DNA of 30,197 nt from a virus: IMG/VR virus record IMGVR_UViG_3300043449_000022, positions 1 through 30,197 of that record; one strand, written 5' to 3'. This document shows positions 8,503-16,409 of this stretch, piece by piece. Below the pieces are notes generated by a model, which searched no databases, had not been told where the DNA came from, and saw nothing but the letters and a program-made list of their open reading frames with translations. A program made the position numbers and the translations under genes. Positions within the stretch are counted from its first letter, which is position 1. Each line of letters opens with the position of its first letter.

Positions 8503-8879
8503 TCTCTTACTTTAAATGTGTTATCTGTGTCATATTCGGTGAATGCAAAATTGCTATTGTCATCCAGTCTCAAAATGCCAGTCTCCAAAAGACTAGTGGC
8601 ATGATCAGGATTTGTATTGTTTGTGCTAGTTTGCTCATAGATGTAGTATGTCCATTCACCTGCCAGCTTATTGTGGATCTCATGCTGGGCATCAATACTG
8701 AATTTGTTGTATCTGTCTTTGTGTGTAGATATGTCAGTATTGTTCAACTTCACAAACTTCACCACCTCATTGCTAGTCCTATTGATAAAATAGAATAAGT
8801 AATTTGGTGCAGCTAGTGTCTGCTTTTCTTTCAAAGTCAGGATCACACTACTGGTTTGGCCTTTTGTCAGGTATATCAT
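8499..8879 (-). CDS. Hypothetical virion protein between tube and portal genes
   Basis: The product has 126 residues and a likely beta-sandwich make-up: MIYLTKGQTSSVILTLKEKQ, NYLFYFINRTSNEVVKFVKL, then EWTYYIYEQTS and LLETGILRLDD. The pattern is common in Bacteroidota phage head regions, but I know of no function. It overlaps the portal gene by 4 bases and starts after a terminator (8914-8945). The start context CTATTTAACAATATG is shared with the protease, fibre and tail chaperone genes. It may decorate the capsid or act in head-tail joining; this is a guess from position. Confidence 0.6.
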   Translation of the reverse strand: MIYLTKGQTSSVILTLKEKQTLAAPNYLFYFINRTSNEVVKFVKLNNTDISTHKDRYNKFSIDAQHEIHNKLAGEWTYYIYEQTSTNNTNPDHATSLLETGILRLDDNSNFAFTEYDTDNTFKVRE

Positions 8880-8913
8880 ATTGTTAAATAGCTTTTATCC
8901 TGTGTTTTACCAC

Positions 8914-8945
8914 AAAAAAAAGCCAGCCCCTGAATAGAGACTGGC
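8914..8945 (-). terminator. Rho-independent terminator after the tube gene
   Basis: Read on the minus strand: stem GCCAGTCTCT, loop ATTC, stem AGGGGCTGGC, followed by eight T. The ten-pair stem includes two G-T pairs. It lies 31 bases beyond the stop of the 170-residue gene and 35 bases before the next start. Confidence 0.85.
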
Positions 8946-8975
8946 CGACTACCTACTATTGAAAACCACGAAAGC

Positions 8976-9488
8976 CTATGCTGTCAATCCAGCAATGATG
9001 CCACTAGTCACCTCAGGTGCTAATTCTTTCTCACCACCACTGAATGTCAATGTGTAGCCATTACGGTCTGCCTGTGCAGTACCTGTTGCAGATGTTCCAG
9101 CAGAAAGGTCTAGGCCATTTTGTTTGCCTATCAACCAGTATTTGCCGTTTGCATCCTCAACTACAGCCATCAAATTGTTTTTAGCCAACAATAGAATTTC
9201 ATTTCTAGTGTTTGCTTGCATCTTGTTTAGAACGATTGCTAATTCCTGAGCATAAAACACAGTGCCGTTTTGTACGTTTGCGTTTACGTTTTCAGTTAAT
9301 GAACTGCTATTCTTAACAAGTGCATATTTATAGAATACTTTGCCAGCTGCCTTAGTGATAGCTGTTACAACACCTGATACCTCAGTCACTGCTGAAACAT
9401 CACCTGCTGCAATAAACCACACCGCTTTTATTCCTCCGATGGAATCCTTGCAATCAAGCACGAATCCCTGACTTAATGCACATGCCAT
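8976..9488 (-). CDS. Probable major tail tube protein
   Basis: A 170-residue Ala/Thr/Val-rich protein with compact beta and helix segments (CKDSIGGIKAVWFIAAGDV, GKVFYKYALVKNSSSL, FYAQELAIVLNKMQANT, and a C-terminal YTLTFSGGEKELAPEV). The pattern is frequent in Bacteroidota phages next to the capsid gene. I assign it to the tail tube because it follows the capsid gene, has its own terminator, and has far more CpG (10 in 513 bases) than most of the window, as the capsid gene does. Codon use of this kind marks the most abundant virion proteins. A head decoration protein is the main alternative. Confidence 0.55.
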   Translation of the reverse strand: MACALSQGFVLDCKDSIGGIKAVWFIAAGDVSAVTEVSGVVTAITKAAGKVFYKYALVKNSSSLTENVNANVQNGTVFYAQELAIVLNKMQANTRNEILLLAKNNLMAVVEDANGKYWLIGKQNGLDLSAGTSATGTAQADRNGYTLTFSGGEKELAPEVTSGIIAGLTA

Positions 9489-9516
9489 TTTTTAAAATTT
9501 AATTAGTTTTTAAAAT

Positions 9517-9542
9517 AGGGCAGGAAACTTAATCCCTGCCCT
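9517..9542 (-). terminator. Rho-independent terminator after the major capsid gene
   Basis: On the minus strand the stem AGGGCAGG pairs perfectly with CCTGCCCT over a ten-base loop, and ATTTT follows. It lies between the capsid stop (9549) and the tube start (9488), so it probably sets capsid transcript ends while letting some transcription through. Confidence 0.8.
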
Positions 9543-9548
9543 GTAAAA

Positions 9549-10496
9549 TTATACTGTGAACTTTACGATTTCCTCAGGGAAAGCGAATTGAACACCCATT
9601 TTGAATTTCGCTACAAAACGGATTTGATCATTATCTTCAGAATATTTGATGCTGAACTTAGTTTCCTCATCTAAAAGATCAGTTCCTAAGAACATGTTAG
9701 AAATACGCATTGCATAGATCTTGCTAGTGCCATTCAAGCCTGCAACTGCAACAACTTTGATTGATGTGCCAGGTAGAACAAACTCGCTGTCAGCCTTACC
9801 ATCAAAACTGTAGTTGAACATGTTTGCATTCTTTAATGCAATTGTGTAAGTGCGGAAAACATCCTGACCACAGAAAATAGTCATGTCATCCTTTGCAACA
9901 ACCTGTGCAGGGATTGCTTTGTAAACTGCATCAAATACAGCCACAACATTTGCAGCAGTGATTGCAGTTGCCTGGGTAGCAATGTAAGTAGTTGTGTTTG
10001 CATCTACCACTGTGTTTGCAGCTGCTATCAATTTGATAAAGCCATCAAATTTATTAAGGTTACCGTTGGCTGATGCCGTATCGGCCTGCCAAATGCCAGT
10101 TTCTAATTGACTAGAGATTTTCTCTGCTTTTCTGTTTGAATAAGCATCAGCAAAAGCTAATGAATCATACTGACTGCCAGCTGGTAAAGCCTTTTGTAAG
10201 TAAGTTCTTTCAAGATCAATTGGACATAAAGCCTCATTAACTTTGATCTTACCAACAGTCAATTGACGTTGTGTGAAAGATGTTGTGCCACTTGCAGTGA
10301 ATCCGCAAGATGATCCGTCTTGGAAAAATGCATCAGTGTCCATCACTGCGATTTTCTCGCTTGACTTAACTTCTACTAAAACATTTCCTTTTGATTTGAT
10401 TAAGTCAGCAGTCTTGCTACCTAATACAGATGAAACTACTAAAAGATTCTCATTCTCTTTGGTGTAGTTTGCTAGGGTTGAAACATCAAATGCCAT
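9549..10496 (-). CDS. Major capsid protein
   Basis: This 315-residue protein builds the icosahedral shell. It lies directly after the scaffold gene and has HK97-fold features: an N-terminal segment (LANYTKENENLLVVSSVLGS), an early beta stretch, FTQRQLTVGKIKVNEALCPI as the E-loop/spine region, and a C-terminal FVAKFKMGVQFAFPEEIVKF, which matches the end of many Bacteroidota phage capsids. Its DNA is richer in CpG than its neighbours (8 in 9601-10200, against 1-2 in two other 600-base samples), and four of the six Arg codons I read are CGT/CGC, while AGG/AGA prevail elsewhere. A terminator follows the gene. The call does not depend on codon use. Confidence 0.85.
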   Translation of the reverse strand: MAFDVSTLANYTKENENLLVVSSVLGSKTADLIKSKGNVLVEVKSSEKIAVMDTDAFFQDGSSCGFTASGTTSFTQRQLTVGKIKVNEALCPIDLERTYLQKALPAGSQYDSLAFADAYSNRKAEKISSQLETGIWQADTASANGNLNKFDGFIKLIAAANTVVDANTTTYIATQATAITAANVVAVFDAVYKAIPAQVVAKDDMTIFCGQDVFRTYTIALKNANMFNYSFDGKADSEFVLPGTSIKVVAVAGLNGTSKIYAMRISNMFLGTDLLDEETKFSIKYSEDNDQIRFVAKFKMGVQFAFPEEIVKFTV

Positions 10497-10527
10497 GATA
10501 TTTGTTTTTTATTTGTTTTAAAATTGA

Positions 10528-11151
10528 TTACTTGTTTACGCTTTTTGCTAATTCTAAGAATCTGCTAATTTTTTCAGCCTTAGATTCAGCATGTTGATTG
10601 AAAGAATTTTTTGATTTCTCAGTTGGTGCAGCTGATGGTGTGTTGATTAAACCAACAATCACATCAGATAAGTCACTTACAGCCTTTGAAAACTTTGCAT
10701 TGCTTTCAGCCATCATGCTCTCAAAACCAGCATGTGCTGATTTTAATGATGCTAATTCAGCCTCTAGTTGTGCAATTCTCAATTCAGCCTCTGATGGCTC
10801 TGCTGGTGCAGGCTCAACAACTGGCTCAGATGCTACAGTCACAGCAGTGATGATGCCAGCATCATCAACAGTGATCTTTGTGCCATCTACTAATTCATGA
10901 TCTCCAGCAGGTGCAGGCATTTCAATTTCAGACTCATCTTTGATGGTAACTTTACCACCTACTTCAAGTTTGTCAATCATTACCTTTCCACCAGCTTTCA
11001 AATCATACTCTTTTTTGTCCTCTGTAGGCTCAACACTAGGTGCTGGCTCAACAGCTGGATCAGCAGCAGGTGCAAGAACAGGATCAGCGAAATTCGCCCC
11101 TGACTGTTCAAACATTGCTTTGATTTTTAATACAGCTTCTAATGGTGTCAT
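10528..11151 (-). CDS. Head scaffolding protein
   Basis: The product has 207 residues and is very acidic and Pro/Ala/Glu-rich at first (PVLAPAADPAVEPAPSVEPT). Two copies of a 'K-x-GGKV-x-I' unit follow (LKAGGKVMIDKLEVGGKVTI), then a helical coiled-coil (ELRIAQLEAELASLKSAH) and a basic C-terminus (ESKAEKISRFLELAKSVNK) of the kind that docks scaffolds to capsid subunits. It sits between protease and capsid genes, the standard place. I start it at the ATG at 11151-11149 because the longer open frame (to 11313) runs through a terminator and into the protease gene. The protein would be removed from the head before DNA packaging. Confidence 0.7.
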   Translation of the reverse strand: MTPLEAVLKIKAMFEQSGANFADPVLAPAADPAVEPAPSVEPTEDKKEYDLKAGGKVMIDKLEVGGKVTIKDESEIEMPAPAGDHELVDGTKITVDDAGIITAVTVASEPVVEPAPAEPSEAELRIAQLEAELASLKSAHAGFESMMAESNAKFSKAVSDLSDVIVGLINTPSAAPTEKSKNSFNQHAESKAEKISRFLELAKSVNK

Positions 11152-11217
11152 ATTGTTTTTTATTTGTTTAAGGCCTAAAGCATATAAATAGCAGGCATTC
11201 TGACAGGTTACCACATA

Positions 11218-11247
11218 GAAAAAAGGGATGGCTACAATGCCACCCCT
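11218..11247 (-). terminator. Rho-independent terminator between protease and scaffold genes
   Basis: On the minus strand AGGGGTGGC pairs with GCCATCCCT (one G-T pair) over the loop ATTGTA, then five T and a C. It lies 24 bases past the protease stop and 67 bases before the scaffold start. Either strong read-through or a promoter in the gap must feed the scaffold and capsid genes. Confidence 0.85.
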
Positions 11248-11270
11248 CTGATATTTATTTTTAGCTTTTT

Positions 11271-12170
11271 TTAGCTTTCTACCTGGCTCAGAATCTCCTG
11301 GATCTGTGACCACATATTTTCAGCCACCTTATTGATGTCCTGCTTTTCAGTGGGTTTCATTTGGAAAAGTCCCTCAACTGAGAATCCTTTGACCTTACCC
11401 TCTTTGACCATCTGCCACACCTCAGGGTTGTTCACTTTGAATGATCCAAACCAGCTGCCATCAGGCACATCCTCAAATCCTTTCATGGCCTGGATGCCTC
11501 TTTTCTGATCTGTGATCCATGATTCAAACATGGTCAGGCCTTCTAACCTTTGACCACTGTCATGCATCAGATTCACATTTGATTGATAGCCTTTAGTGAA
11601 AAACTTTTGTGCAATCTTTTTGATGGTGTCTTTGCTAAAGATCACATAGTATTCACCATTCTCATCATTTCTGTATATAGGTTTGTCAGCCAGCATCAAT
11701 GCACCAGTGATGATTTGCTCATCCTCATCCTGTATTGCAAATGATTTTCTTTCAATTTGTTTCAGCTTTCTTTCTGCCCAGTCAATCATGGCATCACCAC
11801 CCCAGGCATCCCACATCAATCCACCACATCCCTCAGAATACGGCACATCTTTGTTTTGCTGGTGTCTCTTAAAACCGCTGATCCTGGCAATAGTGTCCCT
11901 GGATATTTTCTCTTTGTTTGCAATTTGGTTTGCCCTGGTCTTTCCAGTTTGCTCACCACAGTCACCCCATCCATTTTCATCAGCCCATTTCAATGCTCTT
12001 TTGGCATTGTTCACTGCTGCCTCAGGATAGTCATTCCAGCTGTCCTCTGCAAATGCTAGAAAGTTTTTATCTATGGCAGGCCTGTCTACCAGTGCTACCC
12101 AGTCTACCTCCATGTCACTGTCTACATCAGGCAATATTTCTAAATTGTATATTGGTAATTTCTTTTCCAT
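11271..12170 (-). CDS. Prohead protease, XkdF-like, with inserted domain
   Basis: A 299-residue protein starting KLPIYNLEILPDVDSDMEVDWVALVDRPAIDKNFLAF, the start of XkdF-type prohead proteases. The protease core resumes after residue 145 with ITGALMLADKPIYR, YYVIFSKDTIKKIAQKF, VNLMHDSG (likely catalytic His), and VKGFSVEGLF (Ser in the expected G-x-S-x-E-G motif). Between them, about residues 45-140, is an extra domain with conserved-looking WADENGWGDCGEQTGKTRAN and CGGLMWDAWGGDAMIDWAER. I have seen the latter pattern in other Bacteroidota phage proteins but have no function for it. The protease matures the head by cutting scaffold and capsid. The start context CTATTTAACAGTATG is shared with three other genes. 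Confidence 0.8.
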   Translation of the reverse strand: MEKKLPIYNLEILPDVDSDMEVDWVALVDRPAIDKNFLAFAEDSWNDYPEAAVNNAKRALKWADENGWGDCGEQTGKTRANQIANKEKISRDTIARISGFKRHQQNKDVPYSEGCGGLMWDAWGGDAMIDWAERKLKQIERKSFAIQDEDEQIITGALMLADKPIYRNDENGEYYVIFSKDTIKKIAQKFFTKGYQSNVNLMHDSGQRLEGLTMFESWITDQKRGIQAMKGFEDVPDGSWFGSFKVNNPEVWQMVKEGKVKGFSVEGLFQMKPTEKQDINKVAENMWSQIQEILSQVES

Positions 12171-12186
12171 ACTGTTAAATAGTTTT

Positions 12187-14217
12187 TTAGCTTAATCTTG
12201 CAGCCCTGTTTATTCGTGTGATCCTTTCCTGCTTATTAGTCACATCAGATTCTACCACATAGGCTCTGTTTGTTGCAGATCCCATCTGATTGATGGATTG
12301 CTGATCTAGCTGTGTGACAGTGTTCTGAATAGGTGCAGCTGGTGTAATTGGTGCAGCTGTAGAAACACTGGGTGCAGTCACTGATCCACCACCACCGCCA
12401 CCACCTTTCACCTGGGTAAGAATGTTTTTGGCCTTAGATGCTGCCCCTAATACAGCAGCAATCTGTGTTGCATAGAATATAGGGAAAGCAAATGCAGCAG
12501 CTGGGCCTGTAGCCTTTGCAGATTTCTGTGCAATGTCTAAGCCCTGAGCAAAGCCCACCCCTGTTGAAATGGCAATCTGTGCAAGCCCTGCAACCTTACT
12601 GGCAACAGTTCCCTGTTCAAATAGCCCAGCCAATTGACCTAGCACATCACCAGTGGCTAGTGCAAAATCTCTTTGTGCCTGCTTTTCAGCCTCCTGGTAT
12701 GCAATCCTCTGATCTGTCAATGACTTTACTTTGTCATTGTATTCTTTCTCAGTGATGATTTTATTGTTGAAAGCCTCCTCAACCAAAAGCTGTTCAGCAT
12801 CCAATGCAGCCAGCCTGGCCTCATATTCAACACCTAAAATAGTTTGCTGTCTGTCCAGGTTGTCAATTTCCCTGGTGTACTTTGCCACCTGGATCTGCTG
12901 ATCAAAGGAATCCAGTGAAAGATCTATTTCCTGTTTCTTTTCAGCATAGGCAATCTCTGCATCAACCCTGGCCTGTGTGCCAGCTTTACTGTTGTTGATG
13001 TTATCCTGTAGCCTCTTTAATTCAATTTCTGCCTCCTCATTGGCAATGGATTTCTTTTCCTCTAGTCTAGCTACCTCATCTTTGATCAGTTCAGCATTTG
13101 CCTTTTTTCTGTCCAGCAATAGTTTGTTTTCACTAGCAGCCACTGCCTGATCTAGTGCAATCTTTTCCTTTGTAAGTGCAACAGCATTTGCCAATTGCTC
13201 AGATCTTAAACCAGCCACCTGTGCCTCAACAGCTGCCACCTCATTCTGTGCCTCAATCAATGCAGCCTGTAGATCTACATTTGTTTTATTCTGTGCCAGT
13301 TCAGCAGCAGCAGCAGCAACCTTTGCCTGTGCTAGTTTTTTCTGTGCCTTTTCCTGTTCATCTAATACCTTAGCCAATTTATTATTGGCCTCAATTCTTT
13401 CATCAATACTCCTAAACTCATCATCCCTGACCTGCCTCAATTGTTCAGCCTGCCTGTCATACTTTTCAACCAACCCAGCTAACTGGGCAGCTGCTATCTT
13501 AGCACTGTTCTGCAAAGCAATGGTAGCCTTTGCCTGTTCATAGATTGCACCTACATTGATTTTAGATGCCTTATCTACCACACCACTCACTACACTGACA
13601 ACAGACTTTGCAGCCTCACCGAAATTGTTGTAAATGTCTTTACCAGCCTGCACTGCATTTTTGCCTGTAGTTGCCAGGCTTTCCTTTGTAGCGTTTATGC
13701 TTTTGGTAAGTTCCTGGATCGTTGTCTGATCCTTATCACCCAATGGTGACTTTTCCCAGGCTAGTTGAATCTCACTGATCACTAGCTTAATGCCATCAAA
13801 AGCTAGTTTCAATGGTGTGATGGCTAGTGTCAGGATGCCACCTAGCACCTTACCTAGTGCCTCAAATCCGTTTGTGCTTTTGCCTACCTCAGTGGTAACA
13901 TTGATAAATATTTCTACTAAGGTGTTTACAATAGTAGCAATGGTATTGAACACAGCAGATACTGCATCAGCTACCTTTTGATTCTTACTTAATGCCTCCT
14001 TAAAAAAGTTGAATGCACCAGCAATCACTGAGATGATTCCCAGTGACTTGATAGCATTGCCTAGACTACCAAATGCACTAGATGCCTGTTTAGCCTCTTT
14101 CTCAGATTTTTTGGCACTGTCACCAATGTCCTCAATCTGATTTTTGGTCTGTTTTAGTTTTTTATCAGAATCACCTGTATTGACTACAATATCAACACCT
14201 ACTTTTTCATTTGCCAT
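12187..14217 (-). CDS. Tail tape measure protein
   Basis: A 676-residue protein that sets tail length. Evidence: an N-terminal region typical for phage tape measures (VGVDIVVNTGDSDKKLKQTK), hydrophobic segments around residues 56-70 and 122-140, and a long alanine-rich coiled coil from about residue 210 to 510 (KYDRQAEQLRQVRDDEFRSI, KALVKELDE-like heptads). A second hydrophobic stretch follows near 540-590 (GLAQIAISTGVGFAQGL, AAFAFPIFYATQIAAVL), and then a Gly-rich linker (GGGGGGG) and a short basic end. At roughly 0.15 nm per residue this would give a tail of about 100 nm; that is a family rule, not a measurement. The start overlaps the upstream stop (TAATG). Confidence 0.85.
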   Translation of the reverse strand: MANEKVGVDIVVNTGDSDKKLKQTKNQIEDIGDSAKKSEKEAKQASSAFGSLGNAIKSLGIISVIAGAFNFFKEALSKNQKVADAVSAVFNTIATIVNTLVEIFINVTTEVGKSTNGFEALGKVLGGILTLAITPLKLAFDGIKLVISEIQLAWEKSPLGDKDQTTIQELTKSINATKESLATTGKNAVQAGKDIYNNFGEAAKSVVSVVSGVVDKASKINVGAIYEQAKATIALQNSAKIAAAQLAGLVEKYDRQAEQLRQVRDDEFRSIDERIEANNKLAKVLDEQEKAQKKLAQAKVAAAAAELAQNKTNVDLQAALIEAQNEVAAVEAQVAGLRSEQLANAVALTKEKIALDQAVAASENKLLLDRKKANAELIKDEVARLEEKKSIANEEAEIELKRLQDNINNSKAGTQARVDAEIAYAEKKQEIDLSLDSFDQQIQVAKYTREIDNLDRQQTILGVEYEARLAALDAEQLLVEEAFNNKIITEKEYNDKVKSLTDQRIAYQEAEKQAQRDFALATGDVLGQLAGLFEQGTVASKVAGLAQIAISTGVGFAQGLDIAQKSAKATGPAAAFAFPIFYATQIAAVLGAASKAKNILTQVKGGGGGGGSVTAPSVSTAAPITPAAPIQNTVTQLDQQSINQMGSATNRAYVVESDVTNKQERITRINRAARLS

Positions 14218-16409
14218 TATTCGTATGTTGTCTCAATTACTTTTAAAAATTCAGCCTTTGTGATCCCAGTGTCCATTGGATTGTAGTCCTGCACACTGTT
14301 CAACCTCCACAAAGCCCCATCTATATAGATCAGTCTTGCAAAGTCCAGGCTGTATATGTCTTTTGCTTTCAGGTAGACAAATGCTGATAGTAGTTTGCTG
14401 TCCTTATCTGTGATCTCTGCTATGTACTCACTCCAATATCCATTGAATAGATTTGCTGTTGGGTATGGTGTAACCAGTTCAAAGTAAAGTTCACCAGGTG
14501 TGCCAAAGTTCAAATCTGCCTGTGGTGCATCAGGATCATCAAGATGTCCAGCATATCCATAAGTAGTTAAACTCTGCAATGTTGCCCCAGCATTCTTAAC
14601 TGCATAGCTGGTCACACCTGTGATCTTTTTAGCCTGTAAGATTCTGATCACATGCTCAGTCACATCCTCTACACCATTGTTCAGTTTGAATATTGTGCTG
14701 AACACTTTATCCTCACCATTGTAGCCCACCAGTGGTGTAGGTGCAAAGATGATTTCAGCTGTCTGCTTTTCCTTTGCAAAGTCATACCCACTGTCCTCTA
14801 TTCGTGTGCCATAGGCCTGGCTGTATTTCTTTTGATACTGGTCATTGTAGTAGTCTGTATCATTTTTGTATTTGAACTCAAAATATCTACCATTCAGTTC
14901 ACTCATAGGTTTCAACCTGATAGGCTTTGATCTGTCCACCTTATATGTCCAGTCAATGTATCTGATCACTCCATCCTCTAGCAATAGATTGTCCAGGTCA
15001 TTTATTTTTAATAGGCCATTAAAATCATCAATGGCTAGTAAAGAAAGCCCATCAAAATCATAGAACTCAATGTATGGTTTGATGATCAGGTGCTTTGACT
15101 TAATAGGATCTTCAACCACATACATGTTGAACATCTTGATGATGGATGCAAAAAAGTCCTTTTGAAATATCCCCTTTGGGATGTTGTCATTGATGCTGAT
15201 GGTATCACCATACTCAGCTGGCACTGTGATGCTAGTTGCATTGTCAATCTTTAAGAATGTGCCACCGTATGATTCAACATTGCCAAATAAAAATTGCAAG
15301 CTAGGATCAAATGACATTGTGTAATTGACTTCAATCCTTAGCGTTTCACCTGGGTTGATCACTGCATTTAGTGTGTCAGTCCATAGGTATGGAATAGACA
15401 GTGAAGGTGCTGATCCTACTGTATTGTTGAATGACTTTGTGGCCAGAACTGTTGTCCCTTTGTACAGGTCAAATGTTAATGTGGTGTAAGCTGTGCCAAA
15501 TCCTGAAAATCCTAAATTCAAAACACCATACAGATTCAGGTTGATGACTGTGTTTGCCACCGCTGTGCCTGTGTAGGTGAATGATTCATTGTTGGTCTGT
15601 GTGAACTGTGCCAGTGATATGCTGTCAAATTTCAAATTTTCAGTGCTGGTGTTCTGTAAGTTCATGACAGTGTATGCACTATTCCTGTCAGCCTGCACCA
15701 GCTTTGTAGTGTTTTTGATAAGGATCTTTCCGTTTTGTGGGATGATCAACCGTCTGAACACAGCTGAATTAAAAAAGCTGGCCTCATAAGTGTAGCCTGA
15801 TCCGTTGATGATCTTATCCATGTACTCTTTCACATACAATGCAGGTCTGAATGCCTGCACATTCCAGTCATGTTTGTTTGCTGAACTCACCAGGCCATAG
15901 TCCATCAATGGATAGTAGTAGCCTGATCCCTGCACATTGTCCCATGATCCTGTGATGTTGGTCATATTCCAGGTATGATCATACTGGGAAAAATCTAAGT
16001 TTTCCAGCTTTTCATTTCCTAGTGCAGCTATAAAGCCACCCAATTCACCGAACACAGCACACTCATATTCTATTGTCCCATTGTCCAGGATGATTTCTAG
16101 CATCCTCAGAATGCCTTTAAAGATCTGCACCTTATCTACAAACACCACACAGTTGGCTGCCTTTGATGGGTTGAAATTGTAGCCCACATTGATCAGTGCA
16201 GGATCATAATCATTTGATGATCCAAACTCAAAGATGTGTCCAAACACCTTATTGTTTACAGCATTCCCAGGTAAGACAATAGTCTTAGAAAAGTTGGTAT
16301 TGCGTGATGAAAAATCCTTAACATCATCAATGTTGTATGTGAACTCAGTTGATAGGTCTTTAGTAAGATCCAGCCTCTGATTTTCAATATATATTTCTGT
16401 CTTGATCAT
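14217..16409 (-). CDS. Tail/baseplate structural protein
   Basis: A 730-residue beta-rich protein. It starts MIKTEIYIENQRLDLTKDLS and has an early FTYNIDDVKDFSSRNTNFSK with NVGYNFNPSKAANCVVFVDK, a pattern that recurs in large Bacteroidota phage tail proteins between the tape measure and the tail completion gene. Later segments such as FFASIIKMFNMYVVEDPIKS and SKHLIIKPYIEFYDFDG resemble baseplate hub (Dit/Tal-like) cores. I cannot name the class. It overlaps the next gene upstream by 4 bases (ATGA) and the tape measure by 1, so the three are translated together. Confidence 0.6.
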   Translation of the reverse strand: MIKTEIYIENQRLDLTKDLSTEFTYNIDDVKDFSSRNTNFSKTIVLPGNAVNNKVFGHIFEFGSSNDYDPALINVGYNFNPSKAANCVVFVDKVQIFKGILRMLEIILDNGTIEYECAVFGELGGFIAALGNEKLENLDFSQYDHTWNMTNITGSWDNVQGSGYYYPLMDYGLVSSANKHDWNVQAFRPALYVKEYMDKIINGSGYTYEASFFNSAVFRRLIIPQNGKILIKNTTKLVQADRNSAYTVMNLQNTSTENLKFDSISLAQFTQTNNESFTYTGTAVANTVINLNLYGVLNLGFSGFGTAYTTLTFDLYKGTTVLATKSFNNTVGSAPSLSIPYLWTDTLNAVINPGETLRIEVNYTMSFDPSLQFLFGNVESYGGTFLKIDNATSITVPAEYGDTISINDNIPKGIFQKDFFASIIKMFNMYVVEDPIKSKHLIIKPYIEFYDFDGLSLLAIDDFNGLLKINDLDNLLLEDGVIRYIDWTYKVDRSKPIRLKPMSELNGRYFEFKYKNDTDYYNDQYQKKYSQAYGTRIEDSGYDFAKEKQTAEIIFAPTPLVGYNGEDKVFSTIFKLNNGVEDVTEHVIRILQAKKITGVTSYAVKNAGATLQSLTTYGYAGHLDDPDAPQADLNFGTPGELYFELVTPYPTANLFNGYWSEYIAEITDKDSKLLSAFVYLKAKDIYSLDFARLIYIDGALWRLNSVQDYNPMDTGITKAEFLKVIETTYE

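Noticed and set aside
10528-11313. Longer scaffold frame with 54 extra residues at the N-terminus
   Set aside because: The extra part runs through a terminator and overlaps the protease gene; the ATG at 11151 gives a good scaffold start.
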